A stretch of DNA of 64,000 nt from Cupriavidus sp. D384 (lineage in GTDB: Bacteria > Pseudomonadota > Gammaproteobacteria > Burkholderiales > Burkholderiaceae), in NCBI RefSeq assembly GCF_001652915.1, contig NZ_BBQI01000010.1, positions 1 through 64,000 of the forward strand, given 5' to 3'. A program made the translations under genes and the position numbers. The notes under the pieces are model-generated. The model worked only from the letters and a program-made list of their open reading frames with translations, made no database searches and was not told where the DNA came from. Positions 18,865-27,912 of this stretch are shown here, piece by piece. The number at the start of each line of letters is the position of its first letter. Position 1 is the stretch's first letter.

Positions 18865-19890
18865 TCAGGCCGCGGTGACGGGGCGTCCGCCGAACGGATA
18901 GTTCGGATCGTTGTAGCCATGGGTGGACGCATGGCCGCGCGGCACGAGGTCGTCGATCATCGACTCTTCCTGCGCCGAGATGGCCGCACCCACTGCACCA
19001 AAATAGTCCTCGAACTGTGCCAGCGTGCGCGGGCCGGCGATGACCGAGCTGATGATCGGATTCGCCAGCACCCAGGCAGTGGCAAACTGGCCCGGGGTCA
19101 GGCCACGGCCTTCGGCATGCGCCTTCAGCGTCTGCGCGATGACCAGCGACTCTTCGCGGAATTCGGTTTCCATCATGCGGCGGTCGGCGCGGCCGGCGCG
19201 CGAGTCAGCCTGCGGCGCCTGGCCCGGCAGGTACTTGCCGGTCAGCACGCCCCGCGCGATCGGGCTGTAGGGCACCACGCCCAGGCCGAAATGCTGGCAT
19301 GCCGGCAGGATTTCCACCTCGGGCATGCGGTTGAGCAGGTTGTAGTACGGCTGGCATGCCACCGGACGCGGCACGCCCAGCTTGTCGCACAGCGCTGCAA
19401 TCTCGGCGATACGCCATCCGCGAAAGTTCGACACGGCCCAGTAGCGGATCTTGCCGGCGCGGATCAGGTCGCCCATCACGCGTACCGGCTCTTCCAGGTT
19501 CGCGCCGGCGAAGTCGCGATGCAGGTAGAGGATGTCGATAAAGTCGGTGTCCAGGCGGCGCAGGCTTTCTTCCACCTCGCGGACGATCCAGGTGCGCGAG
19601 TAATTCTGCTGGTTCGGGCCGCTGCCCATCGGGTTGCCAAGCTTGGTTGCCAGCACCCAGTCATGGCGCTGCGACTGCAGCAGGCGGCCCACCATCGATT
19701 CGGATGCGCCCTTGGTGTACACGTCGGCCGTGTCGATGAAGTTGACGCCATGCGCACGGGCGCTGGCGACGATGCGTCCCGCTTCGGCCTCATCGGTCTG
19801 GTCGCCGAACATCATCGTGCCAAGGCACAGGGTGGAGACGTTCAGGTTGCTGGCGCCCAGGCGGCGGTATTGCATGGTGAAATCTGGCAT
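18865..19890 (-). CDS. Aldo/keto reductase
   Basis: 341 residues, a NADPH-dependent TIM-barrel reductase. The catalytic tetrad pattern is visible: Asp in FIDTADVY, Tyr of the same motif, Lys in LATKLGN and His in YLHRDF. The cofactor loop near the C-terminus reads SSVIAGPRTLAQFEDYFGA. The family resembles the YajO/Tas-like group. It lies 124 bases downstream of a LysR gene on the same strand, separated by a hairpin, so cotranscription is uncertain. The substrate is unknown. Confidence 0.9.
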   Translation of the reverse strand: MPDFTMQYRRLGASNLNVSTLCLGTMMFGDQTDEAEAGRIVASARAHGVNFIDTADVYTKGASESMVGRLLQSQRHDWVLATKLGNPMGSGPNQQNYSRTWIVREVEESLRRLDTDFIDILYLHRDFAGANLEEPVRVMGDLIRAGKIRYWAVSNFRGWRIAEIAALCDKLGVPRPVACQPYYNLLNRMPEVEILPACQHFGLGVVPYSPIARGVLTGKYLPGQAPQADSRAGRADRRMMETEFREESLVIAQTLKAHAEGRGLTPGQFATAWVLANPIISSVIAGPRTLAQFEDYFGAVGAAISAQEESMIDDLVPRGHASTHGYNDPNYPFGGRPVTAA

Positions 19891-19934
19891 GACGAGGTTC
19901 CCCGATTAGCGAAGCCGAAGCAGAAAAGGCAAGC

Positions 19935-19956
19935 GGCCCTGATGACCATCAGGGCC
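19935..19956 (-). terminator. Probable terminator after LysR gene
   Basis: A perfect 9-bp stem, GGCCCTGAT/ATCAGGGCC, with a GACC loop is followed on the minus strand by GCTTGCCTTTTCTG, a modest T-tract. It would separate the LysR gene from the aldo/keto reductase. Confidence 0.5.
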
Positions 19957-20014
19957 GGCATCGCGCATTGTGCCGTGTTGCGGCGTGGCTTGCAGCGCCT
20001 CTCTCGCTTGTCTG

Positions 20015-20935
20015 CTATGTATCAGCCGGGGCAAAGCCGGGCAGCGCCGGCAGGCGGTCGGCCAGGAACGCCAGCAGTGCGCGCGTGCGGGCCGGCTGGT
20101 AGCGACGCGACGGGTAGACCAGGAACGCCTCCTGCGGCGGCCCGTGCCAGCCCGGCAGCACAGGCACCAGATCGCCACGGTCGAGCAGGTCCTGCACCAG
20201 CCAGGCCGGTGTCAAACCCAGCCCCGCACCGGCCAGGAAGCTTTCGCGCATTGCCAGCGAGTTGTTGACGCGATACCGGCACGGCGCGTCGACGCTGGCG
20301 CTACGGCCGCGTGCGTCGGTCAGCACGATCTCGTCGCCAGCCGCCAGCCACGTGAAGCGCAGCAACTGGTGGTGGGCCAGGTCGGCCGGCTGCCGCACCG
20401 GTGGATGACCGGCGAGATAGCCGGGTGCCGCCACCAGCATGCGTGGCGAAACGGCGAGGCGCCGCGCCACCACATTCGGCGGCAGCGACGCGCCGAGGCG
20501 CAGCGCCACGTCGACGCCGGCTTCCACCAGATCGACAAAGCGGTCATCGAAACGCAGGTCGACATCGATATCGGGAAAGGCCTGCAGAAATTCCAGCATC
20601 AGCGCGTTGAGCCGCAGCACGCCCAGGCTGACCGGCGCACTGACGATGACCCGGCCGGATGGATGATCCGCCAGACCGCGCGCCTCGCCCACGGCTTCGC
20701 CGTAGGCATCGATCACGGCCAGCGCGTGGGCGTAGAAACGGCGGCCGGCTTCGGTGGGCGTCAGCCGCGTGGTCGTGCGCTCCATCAGGCGGGCACCGAG
20801 TTCAGTTTCCAGTGCGGCCACGGTCTTGCTGACAGTGGGCTGCGACGTGCCGAGTTCACGCGCCACCGCCGAGAGGCTGCCCAGTTCCATCGCCCGTACG
20901 AACACGCGCATTGCCTTGAGGGTATCCATGGTCAC
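20015..20935 (-). CDS. LysR family transcriptional regulator
   Basis: 306 residues. The N-terminal winged helix-turn-helix (about 1-62: LKAMRVFVRAMELGSLSAVA then LGTSQPTVSKTVAALE) and the C-terminal substrate-binding domain are both complete. It is divergent from the SGNH hydrolase gene with 97 bases between, where the 17-bp palindrome at 20948-20964 could be its operator. The aldo/keto reductase downstream is another candidate target. The inducer is unknown. Start ATG at 20935, or 20929 two codons later. Confidence 0.88.
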   Translation of the reverse strand: MTMDTLKAMRVFVRAMELGSLSAVARELGTSQPTVSKTVAALETELGARLMERTTTRLTPTEAGRRFYAHALAVIDAYGEAVGEARGLADHPSGRVIVSAPVSLGVLRLNALMLEFLQAFPDIDVDLRFDDRFVDLVEAGVDVALRLGASLPPNVVARRLAVSPRMLVAAPGYLAGHPPVRQPADLAHHQLLRFTWLAAGDEIVLTDARGRSASVDAPCRYRVNNSLAMRESFLAGAGLGLTPAWLVQDLLDRGDLVPVLPGWHGPPQEAFLVYPSRRYQPARTRALLAFLADRLPALPGFAPADT

Positions 20936-20947
20936 TCATTCGAAAAC

Positions 20948-20964
20948 GGCATAAGCGATATGCC
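20948..20964. promoter_or_regulatory. Palindrome in divergent LysR/hydrolase promoter
   Basis: GGCATA (20948-20953) and TATGCC (20959-20964) form a perfect inverted repeat with a 5-base centre. It is placed as expected for a LysR recognition site serving both divergent genes. Confidence 0.4.
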
Positions 20965-21032
20965 ATTCTGCCAGCTACCCGCGCATTTCGGAATGAACGA
21001 CATTGAGGCCATCATCATTTCAGGAGTTACCG

Positions 21033-22334
21033 ATGTTCCCGATGTCATGGATGCGCACACTCGCGCTGTCCGGCAGCCTGCTTTCCGGCGCGGGACTGGC
21101 CGGGCCGGCCACCAGCCCGGCCACCCACGCCGCCACCAACGCCACCGACGCCACCTTCTGGACCACAACCTGGACTGCCAGCCAGCAACCGGTCTGGGCC
21201 TCCGGCGCCCTGCCGCTGCCCACCGGATTGCCCGATGTCATCAGCGACGCCACGGTGTTGCAGCGCGTGCGCATCAGCGTGGGCGGCCGGCGCGTTCGGC
21301 TGGTGCTGTCAAACCACTATGGCAAGCAGGCCATCCAAATTGGCGCAGCCGGCATCCGCGGCCTGGCGGGCCGTACCGGTCGCCCTGTCACGTTTGCGGG
21401 TCATGCGGCGGTGACCGTGGCCGCCGGCGCCACGGTGACGAGCGATCCGGTGGACCTCGACACGCCGGCGCTGGATACACTGGCCGTCAGTCTCTATTTG
21501 CCCCGCCCCACGATGCTGACGTCGTTCCACTGGGATGGCCGGCAGACGGCGTATATCGCGCCGGGGGACCAGGTCGATCACGTCGATCGGCTCGCCCTGG
21601 CCGACCAGGAAAGCCACCCGCCGTTGCAACGGGCCCGGACGTTCCAGGCCCGCGTCCTGCTGTCGGCCATCGACGTCGAGACGCCCGCGCCCTGTCCCAC
21701 CGTCGTAGCCATCGGGGATTCGATCACCGAAGGCAATGGCGCGACACCCGATGCCGACCGCCGATGGCCCGATCAACTGGCGAACCGGCTAGCTCGCCAA
21801 CATATCGCCGTACTCAATGCCGGCATTTCGGGCGGCCAGCTGCTGCGCGATGGCATGGGCGAATCGGGCCTTGCCCGCTTTGGACATGACGTTCTTGCCG
21901 TGCCGCAGGTGCGCAGCGTGGTACTGGCCCTGGGCATCAACGATATCGGCTGGCCGGGATCGACATTTGCACCCGGCCGCGAACTGCCAACCGTGGACGA
22001 ACTGGCACACGGCTACCGGAAACTGGTCGCGCAGGCTCACGCACGCGGCGTGCGCGTCATCGGCGCCACCATCACGCCGTTCGCGGGTGCGCTCGGCGGC
22101 AGCCCGATCCATGGCTATGCGTCGCCAGAGAAAGAGGCGCTGCGGCAACGCATGAATCACTGGATCCGAACCAGCGGCGCGTTCGATGCGGTGGCCGATT
22201 TCGACGCCGCCGTACGCGACCCGGCCCACCCCGACCGCCTGCTGCCGGCATTCGACAGCGGCGACCATCTGCACCCCGGCGACCAGGGCTACGCCTCCAT
22301 GGCGGCAGCCATCGACGCCGCACAGTTGTTCTGA
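21033..22334 (+). CDS. SGNH/GDSL hydrolase, exported
   Basis: 433 residues with an N-terminal signal peptide (about 1-27). The catalytic SGNH blocks are in order: GDSITEG (nucleophile Ser), NAGISGGQL (Gly), LGINDIG (Asn) and, near the C-terminus, GDHLHPGDQGY (Asp and His). An N-terminal beta-rich domain of about 180 residues precedes the hydrolase fold. Family members are esterases, lipases or carbohydrate deacetylases. Start ATG 21033 has AGGAG 6 bases upstream. The gene ends at a bidirectional terminator shared with argG. Confidence 0.9.
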   Translation: MFPMSWMRTLALSGSLLSGAGLAGPATSPATHAATNATDATFWTTTWTASQQPVWASGALPLPTGLPDVISDATVLQRVRISVGGRRVRLVLSNHYGKQAIQIGAAGIRGLAGRTGRPVTFAGHAAVTVAAGATVTSDPVDLDTPALDTLAVSLYLPRPTMLTSFHWDGRQTAYIAPGDQVDHVDRLALADQESHPPLQRARTFQARVLLSAIDVETPAPCPTVVAIGDSITEGNGATPDADRRWPDQLANRLARQHIAVLNAGISGGQLLRDGMGESGLARFGHDVLAVPQVRSVVLALGINDIGWPGSTFAPGRELPTVDELAHGYRKLVAQAHARGVRVIGATITPFAGALGGSPIHGYASPEKEALRQRMNHWIRTSGAFDAVADFDAAVRDPAHPDRLLPAFDSGDHLHPGDQGYASMAAAIDAAQLF

Positions 22335-22343
22335 GCCATAAAA

Positions 22344-22371
22344 AAACCGGCACGATCGCTCGTGCCGGTTT
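22344..22371. terminator. Bidirectional intrinsic terminator
   Basis: A 12-bp perfect stem, AAACCGGCACGA/TCGTGCCGGTTT, with a TCGC loop lies between the convergent hydrolase and argG genes. A-rich sequence precedes it and T-rich sequence follows it. Confidence 0.88.
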
Positions 22372-22407
22372 CTTGTTTCAGCGTGCCCTGCAGGCGGCTG
22401 CGAATGC

Positions 22408-23988
<1,581 letters not shown>

Positions 23989-24417
23989 ATGTCTTCGAAA
24001 GTCCAGTCGTACCTGTTTTTCGATGGTCGCGCAGAGGAAGCGGCCGAGTTCTACAAGACCGCCGTCGGCGCCAAGGTGGAAGGGTTGATGCGTTTCAAGG
24101 ATGCCCCGCCCGATGCAGGCCCCGGCTGCGGGCCAGCCCCCGGCAGCGGCGACAAGGTCATGCACATGGCCCTGCAGATTGGCGATACCACGATCATGGG
24201 GTCTGACGGCGAGAACAAGGGCCAGGCCGAATTCAAGGGTTTTGCGCTGTCGATCACGGTGGCGAGCGCGGCTGAAGTCGACAAGACCCTCGGCGCGCTG
24301 TCGCAGGGCGGCCATGTGGTAATGCCGGCCGCGCCCACGTTCTTCAGCGAACGCTTCGGCATGGTGGCCGACAAGTTCGGCATCACCTGGATGGTGCTGG
24401 TGGCGCCCAAGGAATAA
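23989..24417 (+). CDS. VOC family protein (PhnB-like)
   Basis: 142 residues of the glyoxalase/dioxygenase superfamily, PhnB/DUF1428-like subgroup, built from paired beta-alpha-beta-beta-beta modules: SYLFFDGRAEEAAEFYKTAVGA at the start and FGITWMVLV at the end. The enzymatic role of this group is usually unknown. Two ATGs compete, 23983 and 23989. CAGGAG ends at 23982, so only the second has proper spacing (6 bases). Duplicated operator-like repeats upstream suggest control by a dedicated repressor. Confidence 0.85.
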   Translation: MSSKVQSYLFFDGRAEEAAEFYKTAVGAKVEGLMRFKDAPPDAGPGCGPAPGSGDKVMHMALQIGDTTIMGSDGENKGQAEFKGFALSITVASAAEVDKTLGALSQGGHVVMPAAPTFFSERFGMVADKFGITWMVLVAPKE

Positions 24418-24502
24418 CGGCGTCGCGCAGCGGATCCATCCGCCTCCGGCTGGGCACGGCGTAGCATCCCCTACAATGCCGCACCCAACCGGAGAATCGC
24501 TG

Positions 24503-24706
24503 ATGGAATCCCGCCTGACCGATCTCGAAATCAAGGTCGCCTTCCAGGAGGACCTGATCGAGACGCTCAACCTGACCGTTGCCCGCCAGCAGCAACAGCT
24601 TGACCTTCTACAGGCCCAGTTCCGCGCGCTCTACCAACAGGTGCGCGCTGCTGCACCCACAGGCGCCGAAGGTAATCCGCAGCACGAGATCCCGCCGCAT
24701 TACTGA
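24503..24706 (+). CDS. slyX: SlyX family protein
   Basis: 67 residues, a short coiled-coil protein: MESRLTDLEIKVAFQEDLIE, then NLTVARQQQQLDLLQ, and the characteristic C-terminal IPPHY. SlyX has no established molecular function. Start ATG 24503 has GGAGA 7 bases upstream. It is followed closely by the DUF1439 gene. Confidence 0.87.
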   Translation: MESRLTDLEIKVAFQEDLIETLNLTVARQQQQLDLLQAQFRALYQQVRAAAPTGAEGNPQHEIPPHY

Positions 24707-24814
24707 ACCGCACGGCGGGCCGATGCGGTGCGGAACACACATATCGGAACGATCACCTGGATGGCCGGGTCACAATGGCTATCCACCGACAGATCCCCGC
24801 GACCGTCCCGACAC

Positions 24815-25396
24815 ATGCCCCTGACCGTCCAGTCCCGCCAATCCCGGCGCCGCCTTTCCCGATGGCTACCGGCTCTCGCCATCGCCGCCCTTGGCACGGC
24901 ACACGCCGGCTACAACGTCTGGACCGGCGAGTACACGTTTACCAAGGCCGAACTGCAAAGTGCCGTGGACAAGAAGTTTCCGACCACGCTGCGTTATGGC
25001 GAACTGGTCAGCGTGCAGTTGTCCAATCCGCGGCTGGTGCTCGACGAGGCCACCAACCGCGTGACCACGCAGATGGACGCCGCCATGTCCAACACGATCC
25101 TGCCGGCGCCGCCGGTCAACGGCACGATGTCGCTCAACAGCGGCGTGAAGTACGACCCCGCGCGCCGCGCCGTGCTGCTGGACAATCCCACCGTCCAGGA
25201 CGTGCAGGTACAGGGCATGAGCCAGTACAGGCAACAGCTCAACGCCATCGGCGCCGTGGTGGCCGAACAGCTGCTCAAGGACTATCCGCTCTATACGTTC
25301 AAGCCCGAGGAACTGCGCTTCAACGGCAAGGACGTGCAGCCGGGCGCCATCACCGTGACGCCCGGCGGCATCAGCGTGAAGGTGGACCTGCGCTAA
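24815..25396 (+). CDS. DUF1439 family exported protein
   Basis: 193 residues with a twin-arginine-rich cationic start and signal peptide (RRRLSRWLPALAIAALGTAHA, cleavage about 31). The mature domain fits DUF1439 (YceB-like lipid-binding fold). It has EYTFTKAELQSAVDKKFP at the start and a VTPGGISVKVDL end strand. There is no lipobox cysteine, unlike E. coli YceB, so it is predicted soluble in the periplasm. Convergent with the exporter gene at 25403, with 6 bases between. Confidence 0.8.
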   Translation: MPLTVQSRQSRRRLSRWLPALAIAALGTAHAGYNVWTGEYTFTKAELQSAVDKKFPTTLRYGELVSVQLSNPRLVLDEATNRVTTQMDAAMSNTILPAPPVNGTMSLNSGVKYDPARRAVLLDNPTVQDVQVQGMSQYRQQLNAIGAVVAEQLLKDYPLYTFKPEELRFNGKDVQPGAITVTPGGISVKVDLR

Positions 25397-25402
25397 CCCG
25401 CA

Positions 25403-26299
25403 CTAGCGCGCGGGCCGGAACACCAGCGCCAGGCCAACCGGTATCGCCACCATGCCAACCAGCGCCAGCGGCGCCGGACGGTTGCCGAGGAACAGGTAAT
25501 CCAGCAGCACGGTGGCCGGCGGCACCAGATAGAACAGGCTGGTGACGTTGACCAGGTTGCCGCGCTGGATCAGCCGGTAGAACAGCAGCGTTGCCGCCAC
25601 CGAGATCACGATCCCCATCCAGAGCAGCGGCACGAAAAAGCCTGCCACCGGTTCGAAGCGGAACGGCTGGAACGGCAGGCAGGCCAGGCACATCAGCAGC
25701 GCCACCGTGTATTGCAGCGGCAGCACCTCCATCGGCGCCTGCTTCACGCCCTTCTGCCAGACAGCCCCGGTGGTCATGCACGCCAGCGCGCCCAGCGCGC
25801 AAACCCAGCCGCCCGCCGACAGCCGCGCCGCCAGCAGGCTGTCGGCCACGATGGTGGCCAGCCCGCCCAGCGCCAGCGCCAGTCCGGCCATCCGCACCAG
25901 CGAGACGCGCCGCTCAGACCAAAGCAGCGTCAGGATCGGCTGCACGCCAAGGACCGTCGCCAGCACGCCCGGCGTCATGCCGTGATCGAGCGCCAGCAGG
26001 TAGCAGATCGAGTAGCCGCCGATCATCAGCGCGCCCGCCAGGGCCACGCGGCCGCGCGTACCGGCGGCTGGCAGCAGGCGGCGGCGCAGCAGCCCGATCG
26101 ACGCCAGCACGCCGAGCGCGATGACAAAGCGCAATGTCAGGAAGGCAAAAGGCGAGGCATGCGCCAGGCCCCAGCGGCTGAAGATGGCGCCGCCGCTCCA
26201 CAGCAGCACGAACAACGGGGTGGCACCATGTGCGGCCAGCAGGCGCGCACGCGTTTGCGTGGCAGCACCTGCCGCCACGGCATTTTTCTGGAAAGTCAT
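25403..26299 (-). CDS. EamA/DMT family transporter
   Basis: 298 residues with ten predicted transmembrane helices in two EamA repeats. The first begins PLFVLLWSGGAIFSRWGLAHASP and the second ends LLDYLFLGNRPAPLALVGM. Drug/metabolite transporters of this kind usually export amino acids or other small metabolites. Start 26299 has CAGGA 6 bases upstream on the minus strand. The substrate is unknown. Confidence 0.9.
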   Translation of the reverse strand: MTFQKNAVAAGAATQTRARLLAAHGATPLFVLLWSGGAIFSRWGLAHASPFAFLTLRFVIALGVLASIGLLRRRLLPAAGTRGRVALAGALMIGGYSICYLLALDHGMTPGVLATVLGVQPILTLLWSERRVSLVRMAGLALALGGLATIVADSLLAARLSAGGWVCALGALACMTTGAVWQKGVKQAPMEVLPLQYTVALLMCLACLPFQPFRFEPVAGFFVPLLWMGIVISVAATLLFYRLIQRGNLVNVTSLFYLVPPATVLLDYLFLGNRPAPLALVGMVAIPVGLALVFRPAR

Positions 26300-26645
26300 T
26301 GATTGGTCCTGTCGAAACCACGCAGGCCCCGGCGCGTGCTGACGCGGCAAGCGTCAGCACGTCATCCATCAGGAAAGCCGGGGACAAAAAGCGGCGGAAA
26401 TCAGCCGCGTGGGGGCGCCGTCGGAGGCGCCATGGGCGGCGCGAACGGGGGAGGCGCGACAGGACCGGCACCGAGCAGACCGCGCTCGCGTGCTGGCAGG
26501 CCGCACGGTTCGGCGGCAACGGCAGCAACAGCAAGGGTGGCAATGGCTCGGGGCGTCATGGTGTGATCGGTAGAGCGGGGGGCCCGCAAGGCAAGCGCAA
26601 CACGCGCGGGCAACGGACAAATCCTAGCCGTGCCGGCCAGCGGGG
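26300..26645. other. Intergenic region between sirtuin and exporter
   Basis: GC-rich with a GGCGCC-rich tract (about 26410-26440). Apart from the doubtful 52-codon frame nothing is recognised. Confidence 0.35.
26401..26559 (-). CDS. Possible small proline-rich exported peptide
   Basis: A 52-codon frame. An N-terminal hydrophobic stretch (MTPRAIATLAVAAVAAEPCG) resembles a short signal sequence, and the tail is rich in proline and alanine (repeats of APP). It fills an otherwise empty 340-base gap. No ribosome binding site is visible and GC-rich sequence makes such frames common, so this is only tentative. Confidence 0.22.
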   Translation of the reverse strand: MTPRAIATLAVAAVAAEPCGLPARERGLLGAGPVAPPPFAPPMAPPTAPPRG

Positions 26646-27518
26646 TCAACCGGCATCGAGCCCGAGCGACGCCGCCAGCGCTGCCAGGGTCGGCCCGATC
26701 GGGGCGGAAATCTTGCAGGTCAGCAGCGGATCGGCACGCGTGGTGCCCAGGTTCAGTGCCGCAACCGGCAGGCCACGCTCGGCGGCCCACAGGCAGAAGC
26801 GGTAGCCCGAGAACACGGTCAGGGACGAACCGATCACCAGCATGCCATCGGCCGCATCGAGCGCAAGGCGGCCCGCGTCCACGCGGTCACGCGGCACCGA
26901 TTCGCCAAAGAACACCACATCGGGCTTGAGCACGCCGCCGCAACGCTCGCAGTCGGGCACGGCAAAGTTGTCGAACAGCGGCGACTCCAGGTGCGCATCG
27001 CCATCGGCCGCCGGCAGCGCCGAGACATCGCGGAAGTCTGGATTGTGCAGCCAGAGCCAGCGCTGGATATAGGTGCGCGGATACTGCGTGGCGCACGACA
27101 GGCACACCACCTGCCCGATGCTGCCGTGCAGTTCGATCACATCGCGGCTGCCGGCGCGCTGGTGCAGGCCATCCACGTTCTGGGTCACCAGGCCCGTGAC
27201 GCGCCCGGCGTCGCCGAGCCGCGCCACCACGCGGTGACTGATGTTCGGCTGCGCGGCGTCCGCCACGGGCCAGCCCACCATGCTGCGCGCCCAGTAGCGC
27301 TGGCGCGCCGGATGCCCGCTCAGGAATGCCGTGATCGTCATCGGCGCGGAACGCTGCCAGCGCCCCTGTTGGTCCCGATAGCCGGGAATGCCGGAATCGG
27401 TGCTGATACCGGCGCCGGTCAGCACGAACAGCCGCGAATGACGTTCGACATAGTCGAGCAGCACCGCGCCGGGGCTGTCCAGATCTTCGGGGCCGTCGCG
27501 GTCCGCGGCGTGGCTCAC
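26646..27518 (-). CDS. Sir2 family NAD-dependent protein deacetylase
   Basis: 290 residues, a class II bacterial sirtuin. It has the NAD-binding [19 protein letters not shown], the catalytic [12 protein letters not shown] and HG (ELHGS), and a zinc ribbon with two Cys-x-x-Cys pairs (CLSC, CERC). Then come FGESVP and the distal [12 protein letters not shown]. It removes acyl groups from lysines. The start is GTG 27518, overlapping the TGA of the upstream oxidoreductase-like gene (GTGA), so the two are coupled. An earlier frame start exists but lies inside the upstream gene. Confidence 0.92.
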   Translation of the reverse strand: MSHAADRDGPEDLDSPGAVLLDYVERHSRLFVLTGAGISTDSGIPGYRDQQGRWQRSAPMTITAFLSGHPARQRYWARSMVGWPVADAAQPNISHRVVARLGDAGRVTGLVTQNVDGLHQRAGSRDVIELHGSIGQVVCLSCATQYPRTYIQRWLWLHNPDFRDVSALPAADGDAHLESPLFDNFAVPDCERCGGVLKPDVVFFGESVPRDRVDAGRLALDAADGMLVIGSSLTVFSGYRFCLWAAERGLPVAALNLGTTRADPLLTCKISAPIGPTLAALAASLGLDAG

Positions 27519-27712
27519 GGATCCACCTTGACGCGCCCGACCTGGCGCGCTTCCCAGGCCTTCAGCTCCTGGCGGTAGCGGTCCATCTCGTCGTTGTAGA
27601 AGTCGAACACGCACGGGTCGCAGCCGCTCTGGCAGCACTCGTTGTCGCCGGGGCGCTCGGGCGGCTGCGGCTTGGGATCATCGGGCGGCGGGAAGGACTC
27701 GGCGGCGGACAC
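27515..27712 (-). CDS. Oxidoreductase-like (Oxidored_like) domain protein
   Basis: A short cysteine-rich protein. The core PPERPGDNECCQSGCDPCVF then DFYNDEMDRYRQELKAWEAR matches the small oxidoreductase-like domain (PF09791 type), with the four-cysteine pattern CCxxGCxxC. Start is uncertain: GTG 27712 gives 65 residues; an ATG at 27841 would add 43 residues that do not look family-like. It is coupled to the sirtuin by a GTGA overlap. Function unknown; the cysteines suggest a metal or Fe-S site. Confidence 0.72.
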   Translation of the reverse strand: MSAAESFPPPDDPKPQPPERPGDNECCQSGCDPCVFDFYNDEMDRYRQELKAWEARQVGRVKVDP

Positions 27713-27912
27713 GGCTGGGCAGTGGAAGACCAAAACCGCGCCAGTATATGACGCCTGCCCGATCAGGGTCTTTGGTCCAATGCATGCCAAGGCAATCCCT
27801 GATATGCAGGAAACCGGGGCGATATTGAATTGTTTCGACAAAGCTGTGCCGGGCTGGACGCTGCTGATAGTGTTGTGGCGCCGAACCGGTACACGGCGGA
27901 CTGCCTATTGCC

